The notes beneath the pieces are model-generated. The model saw only the letters and a program-made list of their open reading frames with translations, did not search any database and had not been told where the DNA came from. Below are positions 24,636-33,999 of a stretch of DNA of 50,010 bases, piece after piece. The DNA is taken from NCBI RefSeq assembly GCF_018918145.1, contig NZ_JAHLPX010000010.1, positions 1-50,010 of the forward strand, read 5' to 3'. Each line of letters opens with the position of its first letter. Position 1 is the stretch's first letter. The stretch is from Anaerotignum sp. MSJ-24. Lineage in GTDB: Bacteria > Bacillota > Clostridia > Lachnospirales > Anaerotignaceae. Made by a program: the position numbers and the translations under genes.

Positions 24636-25501
24636 TAAATCCCGTACTCAGAAGAGAGGCAAAGACCTCGTTAAGAAATTGGAAAATATTTTATGCTGTT
24701 GCCGCATATGTGCTTATAATAACGGCAATTGCCGGAATTTCTATATGGCAGTTAATGTATAACTCCTATAATCCAAGCTTTGATCCGAGCGAAATGCTTA
24801 CGGTTTATATAATTCTTACGGTTGTACAGCTCGGACTGGTGCTTCTGGTTACTCCGTCATTTACAGCCAGCAGTATAAGCGGCGAAAGAGAAAGACAGAC
24901 GCTTGATCTTCTTCTTGTAACAAAGATGAAGCCGATGTCGATTATCGTGGGAAAATTCCTTTCCGGTCTTTCGGTTATAGCACTTATGGTTTTTGCGACA
25001 ATGCCTATATTTGCATTGATTATGTATTTCGGCGGAACAAATATGCTTTATATAATCGCAGTTACGGTGTATATGCTTCTTGTCTGCTGTGCCTTCGGTG
25101 CAATAGCCATATTTTTCTCGACAGTGTTCAGAAAAACGGTTATATCAATGGTGTTCACATATATAATCATGGGCGTGCTTGTCGGCGTGACACTTATCGT
25201 ATATGCCATTGCCTGTCAGGCTTATGGCTCATATTATCAGATGGCACTTCCTGCATCGGTCAGAATACTTATGCTTGCAATCAATCCGGCAATAGGTCTT
25301 ATCAGTATCGTTTGCAGCCAGACCGGCAACAGCTTTATGAACGATATACTTGATTACAGCAATTACTGGGGATCAGCTTATAATCCGATAACAACCTCTG
25401 TACCTATGTGGATAATAAACGCAGTTGCACTTGTTATAATAACGGTAGTGTTTATATTACTTGCGGCTTCAAGAATAAAGAGAACATCTAAAAAAGGGTG
25501 A
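24632..25501 (+). CDS. ABC-2 type permease
   Basis: This 289-residue integral membrane protein has about six hydrophobic segments: one near 20-42, one near 62-82 followed by SISGERERQTLDLLLVTKM (the amphipathic coupling stretch typical of ABC-2/NosY permeases), and four more to the C-terminus, ending in a short basic tail. It is partnered with the upstream ATPase. In comparable operons such exporters accompany VWA/BatA proteins and may move a lipid, glycan or peptide. Confidence 0.88.
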   Translation: MINPVLRREAKTSLRNWKIFYAVAAYVLIITAIAGISIWQLMYNSYNPSFDPSEMLTVYIILTVVQLGLVLLVTPSFTASSISGERERQTLDLLLVTKMKPMSIIVGKFLSGLSVIALMVFATMPIFALIMYFGGTNMLYIIAVTVYMLLVCCAFGAIAIFFSTVFRKTVISMVFTYIIMGVLVGVTLIVYAIACQAYGSYYQMALPASVRILMLAINPAIGLISIVCSQTGNSFMNDILDYSNYWGSAYNPITTSVPMWIINAVALVIITVVFILLAASRIKRTSKKG

Positions 25502-25507
25502 TGATTC

Positions 25508-27067
25508 GTGAAGGAGCTTAAAAGAATTTTAAAACCGCTTAAAAACCGAATGGTTCTTCATAATGTAATATTAAGGCTTATGCAGTCCATGGCAGTCGGC
25601 ATTGCGGCGGTGTTCGTTGTGCTTGTTGCATCTAAGCTGACCTATATTCCGGACAAAGTACTGATATGTGCGGCTGTGCTTGCGATGGCCGTAATCGTCG
25701 GAATAATACTTGCGTTCACGAAGTATAAAATTACCGATTATAATGCGGCAGAAACAGGCGACAGACTGGGCTGTAATGAAAGACTGATAACAGCCTACGG
25801 AATATTGGAGAAAAACGGCGAAAAAACGCCCATGGAGAAGCTTGCGGTTGAAGATGCGGTAAAAACAGCAAAGCAGACAGACCTTGTTAAAAAATACAAA
25901 ATGACATTTCCTAAAAGACTGGCGATAGTGCTTGTTGTCGCGTTGGGAGCGTCATGCCTTACCGGCTTTGCACCGGATAAGGGTGTTTATAAGCTGTCAG
26001 CTATCACAAAAAATGCACTTGAGGAAACCGACAAAATAAAAGAAACGATTAATAAGGACGAAAGGCTTTCGGAAGGCTTTAAAAAGGAATATAACGAGAT
26101 AATAAAAAATCTCAATAAGGATTTGAAAAGAGCAAAGGATTCCAAGGAAGCCAAAAAGCTTATCAATGAGGCTCAGAGAGAGCTTAAAAAATTAGAGAAA
26201 AAATCACTTGATGACAAAAACAGCATTAAAAACGCACTTTCGGACTATTCTGCCGGACAGGATATTTCTGCGGCAATGGATACCGGCAACAGCGAGGCTT
26301 TGGCAAAGGCAATGGAAAAGCTTGCGGCAGAGCTGGACAAGCTGACGGACGAGGAGCTTAAACAGCTTGCGGAGCAGTTGGGTGAGCTTGCCGACAATCT
26401 CAGCGACGAAGAGCTTGCAGAGCTTCTTGAGGAGGCGGCAAAGGCGGCAGAGGAAGGCGATATTGAAAAGCTTACAAAGGCGGTTTCTTCTGCGGCATCG
26501 TCGGCAATGACAAAAGCGTCAGCCGCATCGTCAGCCGCAAACAGAACTGCGTCATCATTGGCAAAGGCATCTGACGGAACAGGCAAAACTGCCACAAGCA
26601 CACCGAACAGCTCAGCTTCGCAGAACGGCAACGGAACCGGCGAAGGACAGGGCGAAGGCCAAGGCAGTGGCGAAGGTCAAGGACAAGGTGAAGGCCAAGG
26701 CAATGGTGAAGGCAACGGCAATGGTGAAGGTCAGGGCAATGGCAGTGGTCAAGGCAATGGACAGGGCGGCAACGGAACCGGAACAGGCGGAAACGGTCGA
26801 GGCTTCGGCCATGCAGAGCCGGAGAAGGTATATACAATGAATGCCTCCGGACTTTCGGGCGAAGAGGAACAGCTTAACTCACAGCAGACCGAGCAGGGAC
26901 AGGTATCCTATTCCGAAACACGCTCGGACGGCTCTAAGGGCGAAAGCGTACCCTATGATTCTGTTGTCGGACAGTATAAGGATAAGGCGCTTGCGGAAAC
27001 GGAAAACGGAAATATTCCGTATGGGATGAAACAAATTATTGCTGAGTACTTCTCAGCATTAAGTTGA
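25508..27067 (+). CDS. Membrane-anchored coiled-coil protein with Gly/Gln/Glu-rich repeat (DUF4175-like)
   Basis: GTG at 25508 is the start (AAGGGTGATGATTC in front). The 519-residue product has two N-terminal membrane helices (about 25-75), a third near 138-160, a long charged coiled coil (about 175-340) rich in KEL/EEL heptads, then a low-complexity Gly-Gln-Glu-Asn repeat (G-E-G-Q-G units, about 375-435). It ends with a conserved-looking VVGQYKDKALAETENGNIPY and a YFSALS terminus. The C-terminal block resembles the end of DUF4175-type proteins in MoxR-VWA clusters. The repeat is encoded by imperfect 6-base units at about 26625-26810, a likely site of length change. It may be an extracytoplasmic scaffold or chaperone; function is inferred. 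Confidence 0.65.
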   Translation: MKELKRILKPLKNRMVLHNVILRLMQSMAVGIAAVFVVLVASKLTYIPDKVLICAAVLAMAVIVGIILAFTKYKITDYNAAETGDRLGCNERLITAYGILEKNGEKTPMEKLAVEDAVKTAKQTDLVKKYKMTFPKRLAIVLVVALGASCLTGFAPDKGVYKLSAITKNALEETDKIKETINKDERLSEGFKKEYNEIIKNLNKDLKRAKDSKEAKKLINEAQRELKKLEKKSLDDKNSIKNALSDYSAGQDISAAMDTGNSEALAKAMEKLAAELDKLTDEELKQLAEQLGELADNLSDEELAELLEEAAKAAEEGDIEKLTKAVSSAASSAMTKASAASSAANRTASSLAKASDGTGKTATSTPNSSASQNGNGTGEGQGEGQGSGEGQGQGEGQGNGEGNGNGEGQGNGSGQGNGQGGNGTGTGGNGRGFGHAEPEKVYTMNASGLSGEEEQLNSQQTEQGQVSYSETRSDGSKGESVPYDSVVGQYKDKALAETENGNIPYGMKQIIAEYFSALS

Positions 27068-27249
27068 AAACTTCGTTTTCAACTTGTTTAAACAGAGGCA
27101 TGAATTAAGAATTTTAATAAATTTAAAAACCAAAATTTTTAAAATTCTCAATTCTCCTCGACGGAAGTGAATTCCGTCTGCGGATTCCACTCGGGACACC
27201 TTCGGTTTCCCGAACCCTTCCGATTAGTTACAAAATTTCGATTTCGTAT
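27061..27249. repeat. Hairpin cluster between coiled-coil and BatA-like genes
   Basis: Four perfect or near-perfect small hairpins follow each other: AAGTTGAAAAC/GTTTTCAACTT with loop TTC (27061-27085, overlapping the stop codon), AGAATTTTAA/TTAAAATTCT (27108-27148), GACGGAA/TTCCGTC (27160-27178) and CGGGACACC/GGTTTCCCG with loop TTC (27192-27212). TTC loops also dominate the mosaic at 36578-36959. Confidence 0.65.
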
Positions 27250-27434
27250 TTTTAAAAACCGTAAAAACTGAGCAGCATTCCTGCGAAGTTTCGGTTTTTC
27301 AGTAACTTAAGCGTGTCCGGGACAGGGGAGCTGCGAGGGGTGAGGCGGACTTCGCAATTTAAGTGCGCACCCCTCGCAAAGACGACCTTGCGACTTGTAA
27401 AGCCGCAAATTGTATTCTGTCCTTAAGGATAGGT
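27250..27434 (+). repeat. Family B repeat, copy B2, inside the operon
   Basis: It carries the first hairpin with loop GAGCAGCATTCCTGCGAAG, the core CTTAAGCGTGTCCGGGA, arms GCGAGGGGTG and CACCCCTCGC, GGACTTCGCAATT, the end CTTGCGACTTGTAAAGCCGC, and a last hairpin TCCTTAAGGA. It lies only about 20 bases before the start of the BatA-like gene and so is part of the operon mRNA. Confidence 0.8.
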
Positions 27435-27453
27435 AAAAAATAAGGAGTTTTTT

Positions 27454-29259
27454 ATGGGATTTTTCAATATAATAGGTCTGCTGGCGTTATTGGGCGTTCC
27501 GGCAGTAATTATACTCCATATGCTTAAGCAGAAGCAGAAAGATGTAAAAATTCCGAGCACGTTTCTCTGGGAGCGTGCGGTGGATACAAGCGTGCAGTCA
27601 AAGCCATGGCAGAAGCTGAAAAAGAGCCTTCCGCTTATACTTCAGCTCATTGCGGCGGCGGCGCTCGGTCTTGCGGCGGCAAGACCTTATGTAACCGCTT
27701 TCGGAACATCATATAATTATGTTGTCGTTATGGATTCTTCGGCAAGTATGTCCGCAGATGAGCTTGGTGAATCCCGTCTTGAGCTTGCAAAGGACAGAGC
27801 CGAAAAGCTTATCGGTTCAGCATCTGCATCGAGCAATATAACGGTTATTTCTGCCTGCGAGGTTCCCTATACGGTGTATTCTGGAAACGATAAAAATGCG
27901 GCACAGTCAGCCATAAGAGGAATTGAACAGACCTATGGTGGCATTGATACCGATGCACTCGAATCTCTTGCGGCGGCAGAGGCGGCAAAAATAGAAGGCG
28001 GAATATATATTTTTACGGATAATGCGGACGATTTTAAAACGCTTAAGGACAGTGCAAATATGCGTTATACAGGCCAGAGCACCGAAAATGCCGCAATAAC
28101 CCTTGCATCTGCCAGCGGCGGGAATGTTCTTGTCAGCATGGCAAATTATGGCACACAGGACGCAAGAAAAACGGTTACGGTCTATGTAAACGATATGGCT
28201 GTGGCTGTAAATGACGTTATATTACAGGGCAATGAGCAGAAAACCATTGTTCTCGAAAATGTATATGATGCAGAAACAACGGATAATGCGGAAATAACCG
28301 TTACACTTACGCCGGAGGATATACTTTCTGCCGATGATACTTATTATACGGCGGTTAATAAATCCGAAAACGCAAGGGTGCTTCTTGTGACTGACGGAAA
28401 CACCTTTCTTGAAAATGCAGTCGGCCTTGTTGACGGCACAGAGCTTTATAAAATGAGCCCGACGGTTATGGAAACAGCGGATCTGACAGGCTATGACCTC
28501 TATATTTTCGATGGCACACTGCCGGATGAAATGCCGACAGACGGTGGTATATTTGTTCTCAATCCGCCCGACGGAAATCCTTTCATAGAAACCGACGGAA
28601 CAAAAACCATAAACGGCTATGCGACCGGAAACACTGAGCTTTCGGCAGACGGTGCATTGAGCTTTGCACTTTCGCAGACGAAAAACATTGTCCGTCCTTC
28701 ATGGGCAGTCACCGAGCTTTCGGCAGACGGAACGCCTGTGATAATAAAAGGAGAGAACAACGGACAGCGTATATGCGTATTTTCATTTGATCTGCATGAC
28801 AGCGAGCTTCCGCTTATGAAGGATTTTCCTGTTATGATATATAACCTTGCGGATTATTTTCTTCCGTCACGCTCCGGCACAACGAGCATATACTGCGGAC
28901 AAAAGCTGAATACGGCTTACTCTGCGGCTGCGGAAAGAATAACCGTAACAAATACTGAAGGAGAGGAAAGAACGGTAGCTCCTCCTTTCCCTTCGGCAGA
29001 TTACAGCGATACACAACAGCCCGGATTTTATACGGTTTCCGTATACGGTACGGACGGAACGGTAAGGGAATATCCAACGGCAGTAAATGTAAAAACCGAT
29101 ACCGAAAGCCGTCTTTCCGCACTGGAAGGACAGGATACCTCCGGAAGCACGGGAACAGCGGTAAAGGGCGGCGGTTCGCTGCTGAATGCACTTGTTGTTT
29201 TGGCAATACTGGCACTTATAGCGGAATGGTGGGTGAAATATCATGGCATTAAACGCTGA
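27454..29259 (+). CDS. BatA-like membrane protein with von Willebrand A domain
   Basis: This 601-residue protein starts after AATAAGGAG. It opens with the BatA N-terminal domain: membrane helix 5-23, IPSTFLWERAVD (34-45, the BatA signature), second helix 60-78. A VWA domain follows, with MIDAS DSSAS at 94-98, then a GATase-like region (DLYIFDGTLPDEMP) and a C-terminal membrane helix (about 577-596). BatA/BatB-type proteins usually work with a MoxR ATPase and a DUF58 protein in envelope homeostasis; neither is present here. It overlaps the next gene by 17 bases. Confidence 0.82.
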   Translation: MGFFNIIGLLALLGVPAVIILHMLKQKQKDVKIPSTFLWERAVDTSVQSKPWQKLKKSLPLILQLIAAAALGLAAARPYVTAFGTSYNYVVVMDSSASMSADELGESRLELAKDRAEKLIGSASASSNITVISACEVPYTVYSGNDKNAAQSAIRGIEQTYGGIDTDALESLAAAEAAKIEGGIYIFTDNADDFKTLKDSANMRYTGQSTENAAITLASASGGNVLVSMANYGTQDARKTVTVYVNDMAVAVNDVILQGNEQKTIVLENVYDAETTDNAEITVTLTPEDILSADDTYYTAVNKSENARVLLVTDGNTFLENAVGLVDGTELYKMSPTVMETADLTGYDLYIFDGTLPDEMPTDGGIFVLNPPDGNPFIETDGTKTINGYATGNTELSADGALSFALSQTKNIVRPSWAVTELSADGTPVIIKGENNGQRICVFSFDLHDSELPLMKDFPVMIYNLADYFLPSRSGTTSIYCGQKLNTAYSAAAERITVTNTEGEERTVAPPFPSADYSDTQQPGFYTVSVYGTDGTVREYPTAVNVKTDTESRLSALEGQDTSGSTGTAVKGGGSLLNALVVLAILALIAEWWVKYHGIKR

Positions 29260-31990
29260 TAAAGCATATTTACTGATACTGATACCCATTATTATTGCGG
29301 CGGCAGTGTTCATAATAAAAAAAGAAATTGTCAAGGGCAGCAGGTATACATGGGTATCAACGGTAATAAGAATAATAACGGCGTCCTTCCTTATTATGGC
29401 ATTAAGCGGAATGAGCATAATCGATAAGGCAAAGGACGACACAACAATATTCCTTGCGGATGTATCGGACAGTACATCGGTAAGTACGTCCAAGCTCGAA
29501 AGCTTTATAGATTCCGCACAGGAGCATAAGAAAAACGGAGATAAAACGGCGGTCGTTGCCTTTGCGTCAAGACCAATAACCGTTCTTCCGGCAACCAACG
29601 AATATAATGCCGTTAAGCTGGACACACCGACAGCCGGAAAGGAAAGCACCGATATTGAGTCGGCAATAAAATCGGCGGCGACAATATACGACAAAAATAC
29701 AAATAAGCGTATAGTGCTTATGACAGACGGACAGGAAACAAAGGGTGATGTTGTTTCATTAAGAAATATGCTTAAGAGCGATAGCATAAGCCTTCTTGTG
29801 TATGACATAAGCAATGCGGTTGAAAACGAAGCCGGAGTGCGTGAAATATCGCTTCCGCAGTATGTAAATCTGAATATGGATTATGACGTTAATGTCGTAA
29901 TTGATTCGGTCGGCTCACAGTCGGCTGTGCTCAGACTTTACAGAGGCAGTACGCTTGTCGTAAACGAAACGATAAGCCTTAAAAACGGCGAAAACCGATA
30001 TGTGTTTACTGATAGGGCACTTACGGGCGGCGGCATAACATACCATGCGGAGATAACTCCCGAAAAAGATACATTCTATCAGAATAACTCGGTTTACGGC
30101 TACTGCTATGCACAGAACCTTCCGGCGGTGCTTGTTGTCGGTGATAATGAGTCTGCGGAGAATATGAAAAATATTCTTGAATCGGCACAGCTTGATGTAA
30201 CAAAGGTCAGTCCGTCAAATACGCCAAACGACTATGATTCGCTCATAGGCTATGACACAGTGGTTATTGCGGACACAGCATATAATGATTTGAATGAGGA
30301 CTTTGTAAACTCACTTGAAAGCTATGTTAAATATGCCGGCGGCGGTCTTATAACAATCGGCGGCGAAGATGCCTACGGAATGGGCGATTATAAGGGAACG
30401 GTGCTTGAGGACATTCTTCCGGTCGAGTCGGAGATAAAAACACAGTCCGAAGATCCCGACCTTGCAATGGTTATGGTTATAGACCGTTCGGGTTCAATGG
30501 ATGACACAAGTCAGGGAATATCCTGTATGGATATAGCCAAGGAAGCGGCATACAGAGGCATTGAACAGCTTGACGATAATGACAGGGTAGGCGTAATCTC
30601 CTTTGATACACAGGCACAATGGGTTGTTGACCTGACCAAGGTTGGCGGCAATCTTGAAACAATAGGCGACAAAATCGGCACAATACAGGCAGGAGGAGGC
30701 ACAAGCATACTTCCGGCATTGAGAGCTGCATGCTCAAAGCTTGCCGATACAGACGCAAAGGTTAAGCATATAATACTCCTTACGGACGGACAGGCTGAAC
30801 AGGAGGGCTACGGCGGACTGCTTTCCATGGCGAGAAATGACGGAATAACCATTTCCACAATAGCGGTCGGCAATGGAGCAGATACAAAGCTTCTTCAGTA
30901 TATCGCAGACGAAGGAAAGGGACGTTATTATTTTGCAAGCCAGTTTTCAAGTCTTCCGGAAATATTTGTATATGAAACAACGGTTGCAAGTAAGGATTAT
31001 CTGAACAATGAGGATTTTTATCCGACAGCGGTTGAGCAGTCAACGATAACGGACGGAGTTGATTCCGTTCCTATGCTTCACGGATATGTTTCCACAACGG
31101 CAAAGAGCAGAGCAGATGTAATACTCCAGAGCGATACCGAAGAGCCGGTGCTTGCGGTATGGCAGTATGGTCTGGGAAGAACGGCCGCATGGACAAGCGA
31201 CTTAAGCGGACAGTGGACAAACGACTGGCTCGGTGCAGACGAGGGAACACAGATAATACGAAATCTTGTCAGCTATACAATGCGCAGTGATGTGCTTTAT
31301 GATGTCGATGTTTCGGCAGAAGCGGCTGACGGCGTTTCGCAGATAACGGCAAAGATACCGGTCAGCACAAAAACAGTCGAACTTTCGGCACTGGTGCTTG
31401 ATACTGAAGGCAAGGAATACAGCATAGGCATGACGGCGGTTTCTCCCGGTGAATACAAGGGAACGATACCGACAGACAAGGAAGGTGCATATATAATCAC
31501 ACTTACGGAAAAGGTTTCCGAAGGTGACGATAATGTATATAACACAGGCTTTATATTGAGCTATCCGAAGGAATATGACACACGCAGCTTTACCGATAAC
31601 GGCGTTATAGATGAGCTTGCGTCATATGAGGGAATATCGGTCATAACATCGCCCGATGAGGTCTATTCATCGGCACTTCCGCAGACAATGGGACAAAGAG
31701 ATATTACGGTTGGGCTTATTGTTGCGGCGATAATAGCACTTTTGATTGACATTGTATTAAGAAGGTTCCCGGAGATAACCGACAGGGCGGCGGCTGTGAT
31801 TGCCAAGCTTAAGCCGAAGAAGAAGGAAGGAAAGGCAGTCTTTGAGATGGCAGAGCAGAGGAAGGCCGAGCCGGCGGAGGATAAGCCAAAAACAAAAACC
31901 AAGGAAAAGGCGAAGAAAAACGATAAGCCGGCAGAGGAAAAGTCCTCGGCGGATAGGCTTGCGGAGCTTAAACGAAACAGAAAGAAATAG
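29243..31990 (+). CDS. Large VWA-domain membrane protein with GATase-like domain
   Basis: This 915-residue protein has two N-terminal membrane helices (about 8-25 and 40-58), a first VWA-like domain with DVSDS at 73-77, an Ig-like linker, and a class I GATase-like segment (LVVGDNESAENM and GGGLITIGGEDAYGMGDY). A second, canonical VWA domain (DRSGS at 414-418) is followed by a beta domain, a C-terminal membrane helix (about 821-840) and a long Lys/Glu-rich cytoplasmic tail. Two metal-site VWA domains in one chain is unusual. The GATase-like part lacks an obvious catalytic Cys-His pair. It ends the operon, just before a terminator. The tail may contact cytoplasmic partners. Confidence 0.8.
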   Translation: MALNADKAYLLILIPIIIAAAVFIIKKEIVKGSRYTWVSTVIRIITASFLIMALSGMSIIDKAKDDTTIFLADVSDSTSVSTSKLESFIDSAQEHKKNGDKTAVVAFASRPITVLPATNEYNAVKLDTPTAGKESTDIESAIKSAATIYDKNTNKRIVLMTDGQETKGDVVSLRNMLKSDSISLLVYDISNAVENEAGVREISLPQYVNLNMDYDVNVVIDSVGSQSAVLRLYRGSTLVVNETISLKNGENRYVFTDRALTGGGITYHAEITPEKDTFYQNNSVYGYCYAQNLPAVLVVGDNESAENMKNILESAQLDVTKVSPSNTPNDYDSLIGYDTVVIADTAYNDLNEDFVNSLESYVKYAGGGLITIGGEDAYGMGDYKGTVLEDILPVESEIKTQSEDPDLAMVMVIDRSGSMDDTSQGISCMDIAKEAAYRGIEQLDDNDRVGVISFDTQAQWVVDLTKVGGNLETIGDKIGTIQAGGGTSILPALRAACSKLADTDAKVKHIILLTDGQAEQEGYGGLLSMARNDGITISTIAVGNGADTKLLQYIADEGKGRYYFASQFSSLPEIFVYETTVASKDYLNNEDFYPTAVEQSTITDGVDSVPMLHGYVSTTAKSRADVILQSDTEEPVLAVWQYGLGRTAAWTSDLSGQWTNDWLGADEGTQIIRNLVSYTMRSDVLYDVDVSAEAADGVSQITAKIPVSTKTVELSALVLDTEGKEYSIGMTAVSPGEYKGTIPTDKEGAYIITLTEKVSEGDDNVYNTGFILSYPKEYDTRSFTDNGVIDELASYEGISVITSPDEVYSSALPQTMGQRDITVGLIVAAIIALLIDIVLRRFPEITDRAAAVIAKLKPKKKEGKAVFEMAEQRKAEPAEDKPKTKTKEKAKKNDKPAEEKSSADRLAELKRNRKK

Positions 31991-31992
31991 AT

Positions 31993-32019
31993 AAAAGCGT
32001 GTCTAAACGGCACGCTTTT
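31993..32019 (+). terminator. Intrinsic terminator of the six-gene envelope operon
   Basis: AAAAGCGTG (31993-32001) pairs with CACGCTTTT (32011-32019), followed by TC. It starts three bases after the VWA stop codon. Confidence 0.85.
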
Positions 32020-32033
32020 TCAAAATCAAAACC

Positions 32034-32311
32034 TATGGGGCTTTGCCCCAAACCCCAGAATCCTTTGAAAAGGATTCATCTAAACTTTATAAAAATCATT
32101 TCTTGAAATGATTTTAAAGATTATATTATTTAGTTCACAAGATACATATTTGAACAAGAATTATTTTCAAAACTACATTCGTAGAATATAGTTAATCAAA
32201 GTTTAGGTCAAGCAATGAATCGCAAAGATAGATGCGGCGGTCGAAGACCGCTTTGCGAAGCAAAGTTCTGAACGGTTTAAAGGCTTGTAGGGTTTGGGGC
32301 AAAGCCCCATA
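32034..32311. repeat. Family A multi-hairpin repeat, copy A3, full length with perfect terminal inverted repeats
   Basis: Bases 32034-32055 are the exact reverse complement of 32290-32311 (22 bases), each containing the hairpin GGGGCTTTGCCCC or its mirror. Inside are AATCCTTT/AAAGGATT, AAATCATTT/AAATGATTT, AACTACATT/AATATAGTT, the string AAAGTTTAGGTC, and a 60-base insert (about 32214-32272) with CGGTC/GACCG and CTTTG/CAAAG hairpins. The insert splits the subterminal CAAGC...GGCTTG hairpin. Confidence 0.9.
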
Positions 32312-32373
32312 ATTCTTTTGATAAAAGTTATAAAATATCGTATTTTTCGAACGATATTTCAGCTTGTTTTTCC

Positions 32374-32402
32374 TTGTATGACATTGCGGTTTGTGATAAT
32401 AT
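32374..32402 (+). promoter_or_regulatory. Possible promoter of the VanW-type gene
   Basis: TTGTAT (32374-32379), 17-base spacer, TAATAT (32397-32402). It is the best match upstream of the lipoprotein gene. Confidence 0.45.
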
Positions 32403-32461
32403 AAATGATGATTGGGAACAATAAAAATCAATTAAAATATATATTTGAAGAGGCATAAGAT

Positions 32462-33979
32462 ATGAAGAAATTTTCTACAAAATTAAAAAAAGCAGCAGCT
32501 TTTATGCTGGCTGTAAGCTTTGTTTTGCCGGCGGCAGCCTGTGGAAAAAATAAATCCGGCGAAGAATCGACACAGGAGGAAGAAAATGCCGAGGACGACG
32601 AAATAATATACGATGGCGTATCAATAGGCGGCATTGATGTGGGCGGCCTTACCGAAAAAGCGGCAAGAGAAAGGCTTGAGGCAGAGCTTGTTGTGCCGGA
32701 AAAGATAGCCGTTGATTTTAAAGACCAGACAAGAGAGATAATTTCAGAAACAATAGACGTTAAGCCGGACATAGACACAGCGGTTAAGGCCGCTGCGGAA
32801 ATTGGCAGAACAGGCACGGAGGACGAGAGAGTTGCCGAGGTTGAGGCACTTGCCGAAGAGCCTGCGGATATTGCCGTTTCGTATATCTGCGACAGGGAAA
32901 AGCTTGTTTCCATGCTTAACGCAATCAAACAGGAAACCGATAAGCTGACAGATGCGGAAAAATTCAGCATGGACGTTGAAAAGACCGCCGATACAATCGA
33001 AAACAGCATTAAAGCCGGAGTTTTCGAGGGCATTGTGCCTGTTTCGGCCGATGTTGATGAGGATTATGAGGAAACACTTATCGGCTCATATTCTACATCA
33101 TTCACTGCAAGCGATGCCAACAGAAACGAAAATCTTCGTGTTGCCTGCGAAAAGATAAACGGCACTGTTCTTCAGCCGGGCGATATATTCGATATGAATA
33201 GCCTTCTTGGGCCGCAGACAGCCGCAAACGGTTATAAAAATGCCGGAGTTATCGAAAACGGCAAAATCGTTTCTGCCATTGCCGGAGGCGTTTGCCAGGT
33301 AACAACAACAGTTTATAATGCGGCTATTTTTGCCGAGCTTAAGATTGTAGAAAGATATAACCATTCGCTTATGGTCGGTTATGTTCCGCTCGGAAGAGAT
33401 GCGGCTGTTGCCGGAACATATAAAAACTTAAGATTCCAGAATGATACGGATTATCCCGTAAGAATTGAGGCATATATAGATAATTATAAGGTAGTCTGCA
33501 ATATATACGGCAAGGAAATACATGACGCCGGACATAAGGTAGACTTTGAAAAGGTATGGGTTGCAACGGTTAATAAACCGGCTGAAAAAATAACGGAAGA
33601 CCCGAATATGTATACAGATGAAAGAGTTGTTACATATACAGGAAAAACAGGTGCAAAGGTCGATACCTATAAGCTTGTGTATGAGGACGGAAAGCTTGTA
33701 AGCCGTGAATGGTTCTCGTCTTCGACATATTCTGCAACGGCTGATGAGGTTACGGTAGGAACAAAGGTAAGAGAGCCGGAAAACACAGAGGAAACACCTG
33801 TTATCGGCGGCGGCGAAACAACACAGCCTTCAACGCCTTCAAATCCAGAACCTTCGACACCGAGCACACCTACCGAGGTTCCGACACAGCCTTCAACACC
33901 GACAGAGCCGACAACACCACCGGAAACAACCGAGCCGATCGGCGGAGATGATGATTTACCGACAATAGGTGCGGAATAA
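32462..33979 (+). CDS. VanW-family lipoprotein with peptidoglycan-binding-like domain
   Basis: This 505-residue protein has a lipoprotein signal (basic start, hydrophobic 11-22, LPAAAC with C27) and a Glu/Asp-rich linker. Next is a YkuD-associated peptidoglycan-binding-like region (about 45-190, starting DGVSIGGIDVGGLTEKAAR), then a VanW domain from about 213 (NGTVLQPGDIFDMNSLLGPQ, then GGVCQVTTTVYNAA). The C-terminal tail is Pro/Thr-rich (about 445-505). VanW proteins occur beside some vancomycin operons, but the free-standing Clostridial ones are cell-wall proteins of unknown action. It is cell-surface and lipid-anchored. It precedes the AIR-synthase-like gene by 20 bases. Confidence 0.87.
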   Translation: MKKFSTKLKKAAAFMLAVSFVLPAAACGKNKSGEESTQEEENAEDDEIIYDGVSIGGIDVGGLTEKAARERLEAELVVPEKIAVDFKDQTREIISETIDVKPDIDTAVKAAAEIGRTGTEDERVAEVEALAEEPADIAVSYICDREKLVSMLNAIKQETDKLTDAEKFSMDVEKTADTIENSIKAGVFEGIVPVSADVDEDYEETLIGSYSTSFTASDANRNENLRVACEKINGTVLQPGDIFDMNSLLGPQTAANGYKNAGVIENGKIVSAIAGGVCQVTTTVYNAAIFAELKIVERYNHSLMVGYVPLGRDAAVAGTYKNLRFQNDTDYPVRIEAYIDNYKVVCNIYGKEIHDAGHKVDFEKVWVATVNKPAEKITEDPNMYTDERVVTYTGKTGAKVDTYKLVYEDGKLVSREWFSSSTYSATADEVTVGTKVREPENTEETPVIGGGETTQPSTPSNPEPSTPSTPTEVPTQPSTPTEPTTPPETTEPIGGDDDLPTIGAE

Positions 33980-33999
33980 AATATACGGAGAACAGAAAA

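Noticed and set aside
28867-29814. A 315-codon minus-strand frame
   Set aside because: It lies opposite the end of the BatA-like gene and start of the VWA gene, with Ser/Leu-rich shadow composition and no ribosome site.
32462-33979. Vancomycin resistance locus
   Set aside because: A lone VanW-domain lipoprotein without vanH, ligase, vanX or sensor genes is common in Clostridia and does not indicate resistance.
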